NCBI GenBank assembly: GCA_947461915.1
Contig: CANHNG010000069.1
Coordinates: 1-7,963 of the forward strand
DNA length: 7,963 bases
DNA from: Flavobacteriaceae bacterium
Lineage (GTDB): Bacteria > Bacteroidota > Bacteroidia > Flavobacteriales > Flavobacteriaceae
Direction: 5' to 3'
Every line of letters starts with the position of its first letter. The first letter of the stretch is position 1. The notes beneath the pieces were generated by a model. It was not told where the DNA came from. It saw only the letters and a list, made by a program, of their open reading frames with translations, and made no database searches. The position numbers were made by a program, and so were the translations under genes. Of the stretch, positions 1 through 5,964 are shown one piece after another.

Positions 1-138
1 AGAGTACATAAATCCTATATTATAAATATAGATAAAGTAGAACGCTTCAATAGTAGATTTGCCGAAATCGGAATTACAAAAATTCCGCTCAGCAGACATA
101 AAAAAGAAGCTCTCGTAAAAGCATTAGCAATTAATTAG
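1..138 (+). CDS. LytTR-domain DNA-binding regulator, C-terminal end only
   Basis: Frame 1 is open from the window edge and ends at TAG (136-138), giving 45 residues that start RVHKSYIINIDKVERF and end with IPLSRHKKEALVKAL. The pattern 'vHkSyiiNi-kve' followed by 'iPlSR-kk' is the hallmark of the C-terminal half of the LytTR DNA-binding domain. This domain usually forms the output half of two-component response regulators of the LytR/AlgR/AgrA type. In Bacteroidota these normally pair with a histidine kinase encoded just upstream, but that part, and any receiver domain, lies outside the window. It could therefore be a full response regulator or a stand-alone LytTR protein. The gene converges on priA and shares 4 bases with it (135-138). 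Its transcript probably ends at the hairpin at 192-225. The family call is fairly safe; the target genes are unknown. Confidence 0.85.
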   Translation, partial: RVHKSYIINIDKVERFNSRFAEIGITKIPLSRHKKEALVKALAIN

Positions 139-2585
139 TAAAAATCGACATTTACAGATACTTTTATAGATCTGTATACCGCGACTGACTCAAAACTATT
201 CAGCATTTTCTGGATAGTTTTTTTTGTGCCTTGCAAGGACTGTTTTTGCGGAATTTTTATCAGAATGGTTCTTATGTATTCATTTCGTATTCTAGAAATG
301 GGTGGTTCTTCGGGCCCCAGAACTGGAATAGCCAAGTTTTGCTTTATCACCTGATACAACCACATCGAACCTTCTTTAAGTTTATCAAAATCTCTGTGTT
401 TCAAAGTCAGTTTTATGAGTTTAAAATAGGGAGGATAGTGATAAATTTGTCTGTCGTATAATTGCTCCTTGTACATCCCTAAATAATCATTGCGAACCAC
501 TTGTTGAATGGTATTGTGGTCCGGATTATAGGTCTGGATAATAACCTTTCCTTGTTTTTGAGAACGACCAGAACGACCAGAAACTTGCGTCATCATCTGA
601 AAACTTCTTTCAAACGCCCTAAAATCGGGATGATACAGCATGTTATCGGCATTCATTATTCCCACCAAGCTCACATTGTCAAAATCCAAACCCTTGGCAA
701 GCATTTGTGTTCCTACCAAAACATCGATTTCTCGATTTTTAAAACTATCAATGATTTTCTCGAAGCCAAATTTTCCCCGAGTCGTGTCCTGATCCATTCG
801 TCCTATTTTCGTACTTGGAAACAATTCGACCAATTCTTGCTGAATTTGCTCCGTCCCAAAACCTTTGGTAGTCAAATGAACGCTCGAACAAGCGTGACAA
901 TTGGTTGGTTTTGCCATCGAATAACCACAATAATGGCAACGCAGTTGATTCTTGTGTTTATGATACGTCAAACTCACGTCACATTGCGAACACTGTGGCA
1001 CGTGACCACAAGTCATACATTCGACAACAGGAGAAAAACCCCTCCGGTTTTGAAACAAGATGACTTGTTCGCCTAATGACAAAGCTGTGGTAATCTCTTC
1101 TATTAAAGTATCACTAAAATGCCCCGACATTTTTTTGCGGAGGTATTTGTCTTTCAAATCCACCAATACAATTTCGGGCATTCTGACATTTCCATATCTT
1201 TCCGAAATTTCAACTAAGCCGTATTTTCCGGATTGGGCATTGAAATAAGTTTCTATACTTGGCGTAGCCGAACCCAACAAAACTTTTGCTTTAAAACTGT
1301 TTGCCAAAACAATCGATGCATCTCGGGCATGATAGCGGGGAGAAGGATCAACTTGTTTGAATGTTTGCTCGTGCTCTTCATCGACAATGACCAATCCCAA
1401 ATTTGAAAAAGGTAAAAATAAGGCAGACCTTGCTCCTATTATGATTTGTGATTTCGACGATGCTGCCAGCACTTGCCGCCACACTTCCACCCTTTCATTA
1501 TTAGTGTATTTGGAATGAAAAACAGCCACTTTATTGCCGAAATAATCGCGTAACCTTCCCACTAATTGGGTTGTAAGTGCAATTTCGGGCAATAAATACA
1601 GAATTTGTTTTCCTGTCGTTAGATAATCCTCGATGAGTTTACTATAGATTTCTGTTTTCCCGCTAGAAGTAACACCATGCAAAAGACAAACCTCTTTCTC
1701 GATGAAATTATCCTTGATTGCCTCAAAAGCGATTTGTTGCGCTTGGCTTAATTGCAATGGTTCCTCCTTAGTTTTCCCGGAAAAGTTGACACGATCTACT
1801 TGAATATAATATTCCTCTAAAATTTCTTTATCAATTAATGCTTTTACAACTGCAGAACTTGAATTAGCCACTTCAATTAGCTTTTTTACGTTAATTGGCT
1901 TTTTCTCCGAAGCACTTAATTGAAAATAACTCAATACAATTTCCTTTTGCTTGTTGGCGTTTTTTAGAAATTCCAATAATTCGGTTAAACCTTCATTGGA
2001 TTCGTATTTAGAATGTAATTTGACGTATCGAACGAGTTTTGGCGCATAGATTTCCTGGATTTCTTCTTGGAGTACCAAAATGTTTTTATCAACCAATTTT
2101 TGAATAACAGGAAATATATTTTTCTTGTTCAAAATACTCATAATATCCTGCACCTTCAGAGAACTTTGTTGTTGAAGTGCTTCGTAAACCAAGAACTCTT
2201 CATCTGACAATAAGCTTTCTTCCACAAAAACCGTAGTTTTTTGAGAAATAATGGTTTCGCTTTCCAATAAAAGTGCCGATGGCATCGCTCCACGGTATAC
2301 ATCCCCAATAGCACACATATAATACGAGGCAATCCACTGCCAATGGGCGATTTGGATTTCGGTAACTATGGGACTTTCATCTAGGATTTGATGAATTTCT
2401 TTCGCTTCGTATAAAGTGGGTTTATTTTGATGCACTTCGATAACCAGTGCGGTATAGATTTTACTTTTTCCGAAAGGCACTGCCACCCGCATTCCTTTTT
2501 TAATATAATCGTACTCGGCTACCGAAACGCAATACGTAAAGGTTTTAGAAAGAGAAAGCGGTAAAATTACTTCGACAAAATGCAT
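135..2585 (-). CDS. priA: Primosomal protein N' (replication restart helicase PriA)
   Basis: PriA is a 3'-to-5' superfamily 2 DNA helicase that recognises stalled or repaired forks and reloads the replicative helicase in the cytoplasm. The 816-residue product has the whole family layout: an N-terminal 3'-end-binding domain (about 1-100), a winged-helix region, Walker A GVTSSGKT at 304-311, the DEEH box at 402-405, GSATPS at 438-443, GTQMLAKGLDF at 625-635, the arginine-finger motif SGRSGR at 669-674, and a C-terminal domain. Eight zinc-binding cysteines sit between the helicase lobes (523, 526, 532, 535, 550, 553, 563, 566). All catalytic motifs look intact, and the length is near that of other Bacteroidota PriA proteins. 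The ATG at 2585 begins the usual MxFVEVILPLSL start; the leader is A/T-rich with no Shine-Dalgarno. It is the last gene of the minus-strand run, and its stop overlaps that of the convergent LytTR gene. No terminator of its own is visible in the window. Confidence 0.97.
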   Translation of the reverse strand: MHFVEVILPLSLSKTFTYCVSVAEYDYIKKGMRVAVPFGKSKIYTALVIEVHQNKPTLYEAKEIHQILDESPIVTEIQIAHWQWIASYYMCAIGDVYRGAMPSALLLESETIISQKTTVFVEESLLSDEEFLVYEALQQQSSLKVQDIMSILNKKNIFPVIQKLVDKNILVLQEEIQEIYAPKLVRYVKLHSKYESNEGLTELLEFLKNANKQKEIVLSYFQLSASEKKPINVKKLIEVANSSSAVVKALIDKEILEEYYIQVDRVNFSGKTKEEPLQLSQAQQIAFEAIKDNFIEKEVCLLHGVTSSGKTEIYSKLIEDYLTTGKQILYLLPEIALTTQLVGRLRDYFGNKVAVFHSKYTNNERVEVWRQVLAASSKSQIIIGARSALFLPFSNLGLVIVDEEHEQTFKQVDPSPRYHARDASIVLANSFKAKVLLGSATPSIETYFNAQSGKYGLVEISERYGNVRMPEIVLVDLKDKYLRKKMSGHFSDTLIEEITTALSLGEQVILFQNRRGFSPVVECMTCGHVPQCSQCDVSLTYHKHKNQLRCHYCGYSMAKPTNCHACSSVHLTTKGFGTEQIQQELVELFPSTKIGRMDQDTTRGKFGFEKIIDSFKNREIDVLVGTQMLAKGLDFDNVSLVGIMNADNMLYHPDFRAFERSFQMMTQVSGRSGRSQKQGKVIIQTYNPDHNTIQQVVRNDYLGMYKEQLYDRQIYHYPPYFKLIKLTLKHRDFDKLKEGSMWLYQVIKQNLAIPVLGPEEPPISRIRNEYIRTILIKIPQKQSLQGTKKTIQKMLNSFESVAVYRSIKVSVNVDFY
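192..225 (+). terminator. Intrinsic terminator of the LytTR gene, inside priA
   Basis: Arms at 192-203 and 210-221 (AAAACTATTCAG / CTGGATAGTTTT) pair over 12 positions with a single U-G wobble around a six-base loop (CATTTT). The stem runs directly into a T tract at 218-225. It begins 54 bases after the LytTR stop codon, the normal place for a plus-strand Rho-independent terminator. The same bases encode about residues 788-798 of PriA on the other strand. Read on the minus strand the hairpin is followed by GAG rather than a T run, so it should stop only plus-strand transcription and not block priA. Confidence 0.8.
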
Positions 2586-2646
2586 TTAAAAATAATGGAT
2601 TATGAGTTATGAATTGGAATAGGATATTTAATTCATTAACGGATGA

Positions 2647-3078
2647 CTATTTTGCCCTAAACCAATATTGTGTCCTTCCAAGCAATGAAATTCCAATATA
2701 ACCATGGACTTTTAGTTTATCTTTTGCTTCTAGAACGATGGAGCATTTATACAAATTACCGTTTTTGGGATCCAAGATTTTACCATTACAGAAGGTTTCT
2801 CCCTCTTTTGAAAGTCCTTTTATAATTGTCAGGCCAAGGATGGGCTTGTTTTTATCTTCACCGGAACAATTACTACAAAGGTTGTTTTTGCGATCCTTAT
2901 CAAAAATTTCAATTACTTTCCCAAAGACTTTTCCCGATTTTTCATATATTTCTACAATCGATTTGGCCTGACCTGTCACATCATCTATTGTTTTCCATTT
3001 TCCGATAACGGTTTGACTTTGTACATTGAGAATCAACAGAAAAAACAACAGCGTGCAACCTAATATTTTTTTATTCAT
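2647..3078 (-). CDS. Secreted DUF2147-family protein
   Basis: The 143-residue product starts with a classical signal peptide: MNKK, then a hydrophobic stretch to about residue 18, then VQSQ, with likely cleavage near residue 20-22. It should be exported to the periplasm or beyond. The mature part shows the DUF2147 (PF09917) pattern: GKWKTIDDVTGQAKS near 26-40, a CxxC pair at 68 and 71, KPILGL at 78-83, GKILDPKNGNLYKC at 99-112, and GYIGISLLGRTQYWFR near 126-141. The biochemical role of this family is not established, so no function is assigned. The four mature cysteines (68, 71, 97, 112) could form disulfides, which is inference. There is no lipobox, so it is probably not a lipoprotein. It lies 57 bases after the YihY-family gene and 61 bases before priA, on the same strand. 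Confidence 0.88.
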   Translation of the reverse strand: MNKKILGCTLLFFLLILNVQSQTVIGKWKTIDDVTGQAKSIVEIYEKSGKVFGKVIEIFDKDRKNNLCSNCSGEDKNKPILGLTIIKGLSKEGETFCNGKILDPKNGNLYKCSIVLEAKDKLKVHGYIGISLLGRTQYWFRAK

Positions 3079-3135
3079 GATTTCTTTTTTTAACTTATTT
3101 CAAAATCCTATAAACTCTAATGTAACTTTTGATGG

Positions 3136-4104
3136 TTACGCTTTATTTGCAGACTCATCAGCAAGCCCCAATTTATGGTTTGCTTTCAAATGTTTCTTTT
3201 TTAACTTGTGAATTACAGCGTTCAATTCGAATCCGAGTAGTAAAATCATACAGTTAATCCAAATATAAAACATCATGATTAACAGGGTGCCTATGGAGCC
3301 GTACAATTCGTTATACTTGGAAAATCGGAGAACCCAAATCCCAAAAACATAAGAGTCCAAAATAATTAATATCGTAGTAAATACGGAAGCTATTGAAATG
3401 AATGGACTGCCTGTAAAGTGTTTTGTACCAAATTTAAAAAGTATGGAGGTTGTAACCAAAATCATCAGAATCACAAAAGCATAGCGCCCGAGAATAATGA
3501 GAGAAACAGTTCCACTCAAAACATCCTGGATATTTGTTTTTTGAAGGAACACCTCAAAAACAACAATTGTAGCCACGGTAACCAATAACAAAAGTGACAA
3601 AACTAGCGACATTCCTAAAGCCACCAAATATTGATGCAGAAAACCCCGTTTGATGAGCACATGTTTTGAGGATTCGAAACCTCCCAAAATTCCATTCAAT
3701 CCATTTGCCATCAGGAAAATAGATAATATAAAACCCGAGGAAAGCAAACCAGAATGGCTGTTATTCAGGATGTCATTTACGATGTTAGCAATGGCGTCGT
3801 ATGTATTAGGCGGCACTCCTTCTTTTACAAACTCAAGGAAATCAGCCTGAAAACCTTCAATGGGAATATAGGGAATAAGGTTTAATATAAACAACGCAAA
3901 AGGAAACAAGGCCATAAAAAAACTGAATGCAATCGCACTGGCGTGATAGGTCAAGGCACTTTCGGCAATTCCCAACACATACAATTCCAATAAATCATAA
4001 AACGACAACCCTTGCAACCAGGGCAGTTTTATTTTTTTTAGCGGACGAGCTAAATTGCGTAGTATTGGGATTCGATCTATTCTTTGTTCTATTTCCTTAC
4101 TCAT
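3136..4104 (-). CDS. YihY/BrkB-family inner-membrane protein
   Basis: The 322-residue product belongs to the YihY/virulence factor BrkB family (formerly mislabelled ribonuclease BN). These are multi-pass inner-membrane proteins of uncertain function; transport or flippase-like roles have been proposed. I see about six hydrophobic segments, near 55-82, 120-142, 157-187, 204-223, 236-258 and 270-293. The family signatures are ALTYHASAIAFSFFMALFPF at 50-69 and YGSIGTLLIMMFY followed by GFELNA at about 268-296. The tail is lysine-rich and soluble. I chose the ATG at 4104 (MSKEIEQ). The frame stays open back to 4194, but those 30 extra residues would overlap the nadC 3' end and look like an out-of-frame reading of it. 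The chosen start lies 11 bases after the nadC stop, implying co-transcription with nadC. Confidence 0.92.
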   Translation of the reverse strand: MSKEIEQRIDRIPILRNLARPLKKIKLPWLQGLSFYDLLELYVLGIAESALTYHASAIAFSFFMALFPFALFILNLIPYIPIEGFQADFLEFVKEGVPPNTYDAIANIVNDILNNSHSGLLSSGFILSIFLMANGLNGILGGFESSKHVLIKRGFLHQYLVALGMSLVLSLLLLVTVATIVVFEVFLQKTNIQDVLSGTVSLIILGRYAFVILMILVTTSILFKFGTKHFTGSPFISIASVFTTILIILDSYVFGIWVLRFSKYNELYGSIGTLLIMMFYIWINCMILLLGFELNAVIHKLKKKHLKANHKLGLADESANKA

Positions 4105-4115
4105 TATTTTTTGTG

Positions 4116-4973
4116 TCAAAAAGCCTTCAAACTCAAATCCATATTGTAAATCGAATGGGTCAATGCGCCTGACGAAATGTAATTGACGCCACATTCGGCA
4201 TAACTGCGAATAGTTTCTTCATTGATGTTTCCAGAAGATTCCGTTTGGCAAGTGTTGCCGATTAGTGCTACCGCTTTTCGGGTATCATCAAAATCGAGGT
4301 TGTCTATCAAAATTCTGTGGACACCCTCGTTTTCCAAAATTTCCTTTACTTCATCTAGGCTTCTGGCTTCGACAATGATTTTTATGTCAAGATTTTTTTC
4401 TTTTATGTAGGCTTTAGTTTTGGCTATGGCCAAAGAAATACCTCCAGCAAAATCATTGTGATTGTCCTTGAGCATAATCATATCATAGAGCGCAAAACGA
4501 TGGTTCTCACCTCCCCCTATTTTTACTGCCCATTTTTCGCAAGCTCGGAATCCGGGCGTGGTTTTGCGGGTATCCAGAATTTTTGTATTGGTTCCTTTGA
4601 TCAAATCAACATATTTCTTGGTTTTGGTGGCAATGGCGCTCATTCGTTGCATGGAATTCAAAACCAAGCGTTCCGCTTTCAATATCGATTGGGAACTTCC
4701 TGAAACATGAAAAACTACGTCGCCTCTTTTCACAGGAGTTCCATCTGGTATGAAAATTTCTATTTGCAAGGCTAAGTCAATATATTCGAAAATCATTTTG
4801 GCAAAAGACACTCCGGCAATAATACCTTCTTCTTTGACCAACAGTTTGGCTTTGCCTATTGCCGAAGCCGGAATGCAAGCCAAAGAACTATGGTCGCCCT
4901 CGCCAACATCCTCGCGGATGCCGTTTTGTATAATGAGTTGTAATTCGTTTTCGAACTGTATTTCGCTAATCAT
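4116..4973 (-). CDS. nadC: Nicotinate-nucleotide diphosphorylase, carboxylating (quinolinate phosphoribosyltransferase)
   Basis: NadC converts quinolinate and PRPP to nicotinate mononucleotide, CO2 and pyrophosphate, the last step specific to de novo NAD synthesis, in the cytoplasm. The 285-residue length is typical. Family motifs appear in order: REDVGEGDHSS near 20-30, ERLVLNSMQRMSAIAT at 101-116, LDTRKTTPG at 133-141, KIGGGENHR at 151-159, MLKDNH at 167-172, VEAR at 201-204, LIDN at 222-225, ESSGNI at 245-250, and YISSGALTHS at 265-274. The Arg, Lys, His, Glu and Asp residues that bind quinolinate and PRPP in this fold are present, so the enzyme should be active. The nadA and nadB partners are not in this window. 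It is the first gene of the minus-strand run; the ATG at 4973 has an A-rich leader (ACCACAAA). I found no convincing promoter in the 275 bases upstream. Confidence 0.97.
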   Translation of the reverse strand: MISEIQFENELQLIIQNGIREDVGEGDHSSLACIPASAIGKAKLLVKEEGIIAGVSFAKMIFEYIDLALQIEIFIPDGTPVKRGDVVFHVSGSSQSILKAERLVLNSMQRMSAIATKTKKYVDLIKGTNTKILDTRKTTPGFRACEKWAVKIGGGENHRFALYDMIMLKDNHNDFAGGISLAIAKTKAYIKEKNLDIKIIVEARSLDEVKEILENEGVHRILIDNLDFDDTRKAVALIGNTCQTESSGNINEETIRSYAECGVNYISSGALTHSIYNMDLSLKAF

Positions 4974-5074
4974 TTTGTGGTATCATTTTCAAAATGCTAA
5001 AATAGGATTTATTTTGTGTATTTGAAAATATACAGGAATGGCAATTCTGCAGATTAAGCTATTTAAAATTATTG

Positions 5075-5100
5075 AAAAAAGATGTAGCTAGGACTTTTTT
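5075..5100. repeat. Short inverted repeat, possible weak bidirectional terminator
   Basis: AAAAAAG at 5075-5081 pairs with CTTTTTT at 5094-5100 around a 12-base loop containing TAGCTA, and both sides carry ATTG. It lies in the gap between nadC and the 126-residue gene. An A-tract/T-tract hairpin can end transcription from either side, but the stem is almost wholly A-T, so the call is weak. Confidence 0.25.
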
Positions 5101-5132
5101 ATTGTGGGGTCACCGAAAAAATACATCTGTTG

Positions 5133-5168
5133 ATTATTATGTAGCCTTAAGGCTATATGCATAATAAT
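5133..5168. repeat. 36-base imperfect hairpin in the nadC upstream gap
   Basis: A 14-base palindrome (TAGCCTTAAGGCTA, 5142-5155) is enclosed by perfect 9-base arms, ATTATTATG at 5133-5141 and CATAATAAT at 5160-5168. A four-base bulge (TATG, 5156-5159) breaks the symmetry on one side. The whole folds into one long hairpin in either transcript. It lies about 80 bases past the stop of the minus-strand 126-residue gene. No T run follows directly; TTTTTT comes 14 or so bases later on the minus strand. It may be a terminator, a transcript-end stabiliser, or a copy of a small dispersed repeat. Confidence 0.55.
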
Positions 5169-5207
5169 GTTATGAAAAATAGGAAATTGATATGGTATTA
5201 GACATCA

Positions 5208-5255
5208 AAAATAACATTGGAAATAAACTACAAAAAAATTGTGGAATGTTATTTT
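5208..5255. repeat. 11-base inverted repeat at the stop of the 126-residue gene
   Basis: AAAATAACATT at 5208-5218 is the exact reverse complement of AATGTTATTTT at 5245-5255, with a 26-base A/T-rich loop. The right arm contains the stop codon of the minus-strand gene (5249-5251). On the minus transcript the second arm runs into five U residues, as in a poor intrinsic terminator. The long loop and low G+C make it weak. Confidence 0.3.
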
Positions 5256-5629
5256 GTATGAATGCCGTTGCTTTCTAATAGCGCCAAAAGATAAATACTT
5301 TCATTGGGGTCATATTTTTCTACCCCACTCTCATACCATTTTTCAATACAATTAATTTGGTAAGGGGTATATCCGTCAGCGTCGATGTTCATGCCTAGCA
5401 TGCCGGCAAGAAGAAATTCTTCCAAAACCTTATCGGTGACAATTTGATTTGGGATTCCATCGGATATAGACCCGTTCAAACTTTCATATTCCAAACGCCC
5501 AGAGTCGAATCCAGAAATGAAGGCTTGACTTTTTTGACTGTAACTGGAGATTTGTAAAAATGGGTTTAAACCACTTGAATATCCTGAAATATAATCTTTT
5601 CTATAAACCTGGTTAAATATATTGTCCAT
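5249..5629 (-). CDS. Hypothetical protein, 126 residues, family not recognised
   Basis: I do not recognise this family. The product starts MDNIFNQVYRKDYISGYSSG and is acidic and soluble-looking, with no signal peptide or membrane segment. Two similar short motifs stand 24 residues apart, YISGYSSG at 13-20 and FISGFDSGR at 37-45. This Y/F-I-S-G-aromatic-x-S-G repeat suggests a duplicated helix or turn unit. A hydrophobic helix (EEFLLAGMLGM, about 70-80) and a C-terminal part rich in Tyr, Glu and Leu follow (about 87-119). Reasons to accept it as a gene: ordinary protein-like composition, a frame open for 381 bases, a good -7 promoter element just upstream (5661-5668), and hairpins just downstream. 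It is probably transcribed alone, divergently from ppsA. The only cysteine is at 94. It may be a lineage-restricted flavobacterial protein; function unknown. Confidence 0.75.
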   Translation of the reverse strand: MDNIFNQVYRKDYISGYSSGLNPFLQISSYSQKSQAFISGFDSGRLEYESLNGSISDGIPNQIVTDKVLEEFLLAGMLGMNIDADGYTPYQINCIEKWYESGVEKYDPNESIYLLALLESNGIHTK

Positions 5630-5660
5630 GAATATTTAGTGTTTTTGTAAAAATATTTTT

Positions 5661-5668
5661 CAAACGTA
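5661..5668 (-). promoter_or_regulatory. -7 promoter element of the 126-residue gene
   Basis: On the minus strand this reads TACGTTTG, a perfect match to the Bacteroidota -7 consensus TAnnTTTG. Transcription would start near 5654, giving a leader of about 25 A/T-rich bases before the ATG at 5629. There is no exact TTG at the -33 position; TTA at the right distance is the nearest match. The placement makes it a credible promoter core. Confidence 0.45.
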
Positions 5669-5815
5669 ATGACATTATTTCTATAATAAAATTAAAATCG
5701 TTTAAAGGAAAAAAAAATCTACATACTTCACTTTTCGGTCTATTCGGCAAAAAAATATAAATTCATATCGAATGTGTTAAAACGGCAAAAGATATTATCA
5801 CCTGTAATTATTAAA

Positions 5816-5832
5816 ATATTGTTAAACAATAT
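5816..5832. promoter_or_regulatory. 17-base palindrome, candidate operator upstream of ppsA
   Basis: ATATTGTT-A-AACAATAT is a perfect 8+1+8 palindrome. It continues for two more matching pairs beyond one mismatch (5813-5835). The TTGT-3 bases-ACAA core has the shape of a site for a dimeric helix-turn-helix regulator. It ends 132 bases before the ppsA start and about 50 bases upstream of the candidate -7 element, a position suited to an activator; it is 187 bases from the divergent gene. The regulator is unknown, and AT-rich DNA yields palindromes by chance. Confidence 0.4.
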
Positions 5833-5860
5833 ATTAACTGTAAAATAACGATGAAAATTA

Positions 5861-5891
5861 GTGTAAAAACAAACAATTATTCCTAAATTTA
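5861..5891 (+). promoter_or_regulatory. Weak candidate promoter of ppsA
   Basis: TAAATTTA at 5884-5891 matches TAnnTTTG at all but the last base. GTG at 5861-5863 stands 20 bases upstream, where TTG would be expected. The transcript would begin near 5898 and carry a leader of roughly 65 bases. Both elements are imperfect, so this is only the best candidate by eye; a promoter that relies on an activator is one explanation. Confidence 0.25.
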
Positions 5892-5964
5892 CTATATAGG
5901 CTTTAACAAGCAGAAATACCTACTAATCTACTTCAGCCATTAATAATGTTTTAAAATACAAGAT

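Larger units (their letters stand above)
5630..5964. other. 335-base divergent intergenic region
   Basis: This very AT-rich stretch lies between the start of the minus-strand 126-residue gene and the start of plus-strand ppsA, so it should hold both promoters. Seen in it: the minus-strand -7 element (5661-5668), A and T tracts (for example 5708-5717), a 17-base palindrome (5816-5832), and a degenerate plus-strand promoter (5861-5891). I see no tRNA, riboswitch or credible coding region here. Confidence 0.7.

Noticed and set aside
501..1076. 191-residue open frame on the plus strand, antisense to priA
   Set aside because: It lies wholly inside the priA helicase region, has an unusual composition (rich in T, H and R) and no recognisable domain. 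It is a shadow of the real frame.
2609..2636. ATGAATT/AATTCAT inverted repeat after the DUF2147 gene, considered as a terminator
   Set aside because: The stem is only 7 A-T-rich pairs with a 14-base loop and no T tract next to it on either strand.
4105..4194. N-terminal extension of the YihY-family protein starting at 4194 (MWRQLHF...)
   Set aside because: The 30 extra residues overlap the nadC coding end and read as its out-of-frame shadow. MSKEIEQ at 4104 sits 11 bases after the nadC stop and precedes the family-like sequence.
4974..5074. Possible nadC promoter (TATATTTT or TAATTTTA on the minus strand)
   Set aside because: Each deviates from TAnnTTTG and neither has a TTG at 17-23 bases upstream. 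I do not call a promoter on this evidence.
5192..5278. 28-residue plus-strand open frame starting MVLDIKNNIGNK
   Set aside because: It overlaps the end of the 126-residue gene, has no promoter or ribosome-site support, and is short enough to occur by chance.
5851..5886. 11-residue open frame (MKISVKTNNYS) upstream of ppsA, considered as a leader peptide
   Set aside because: It lies upstream of the likely transcription start, has no run of regulatory codons and no attenuator hairpin after it.
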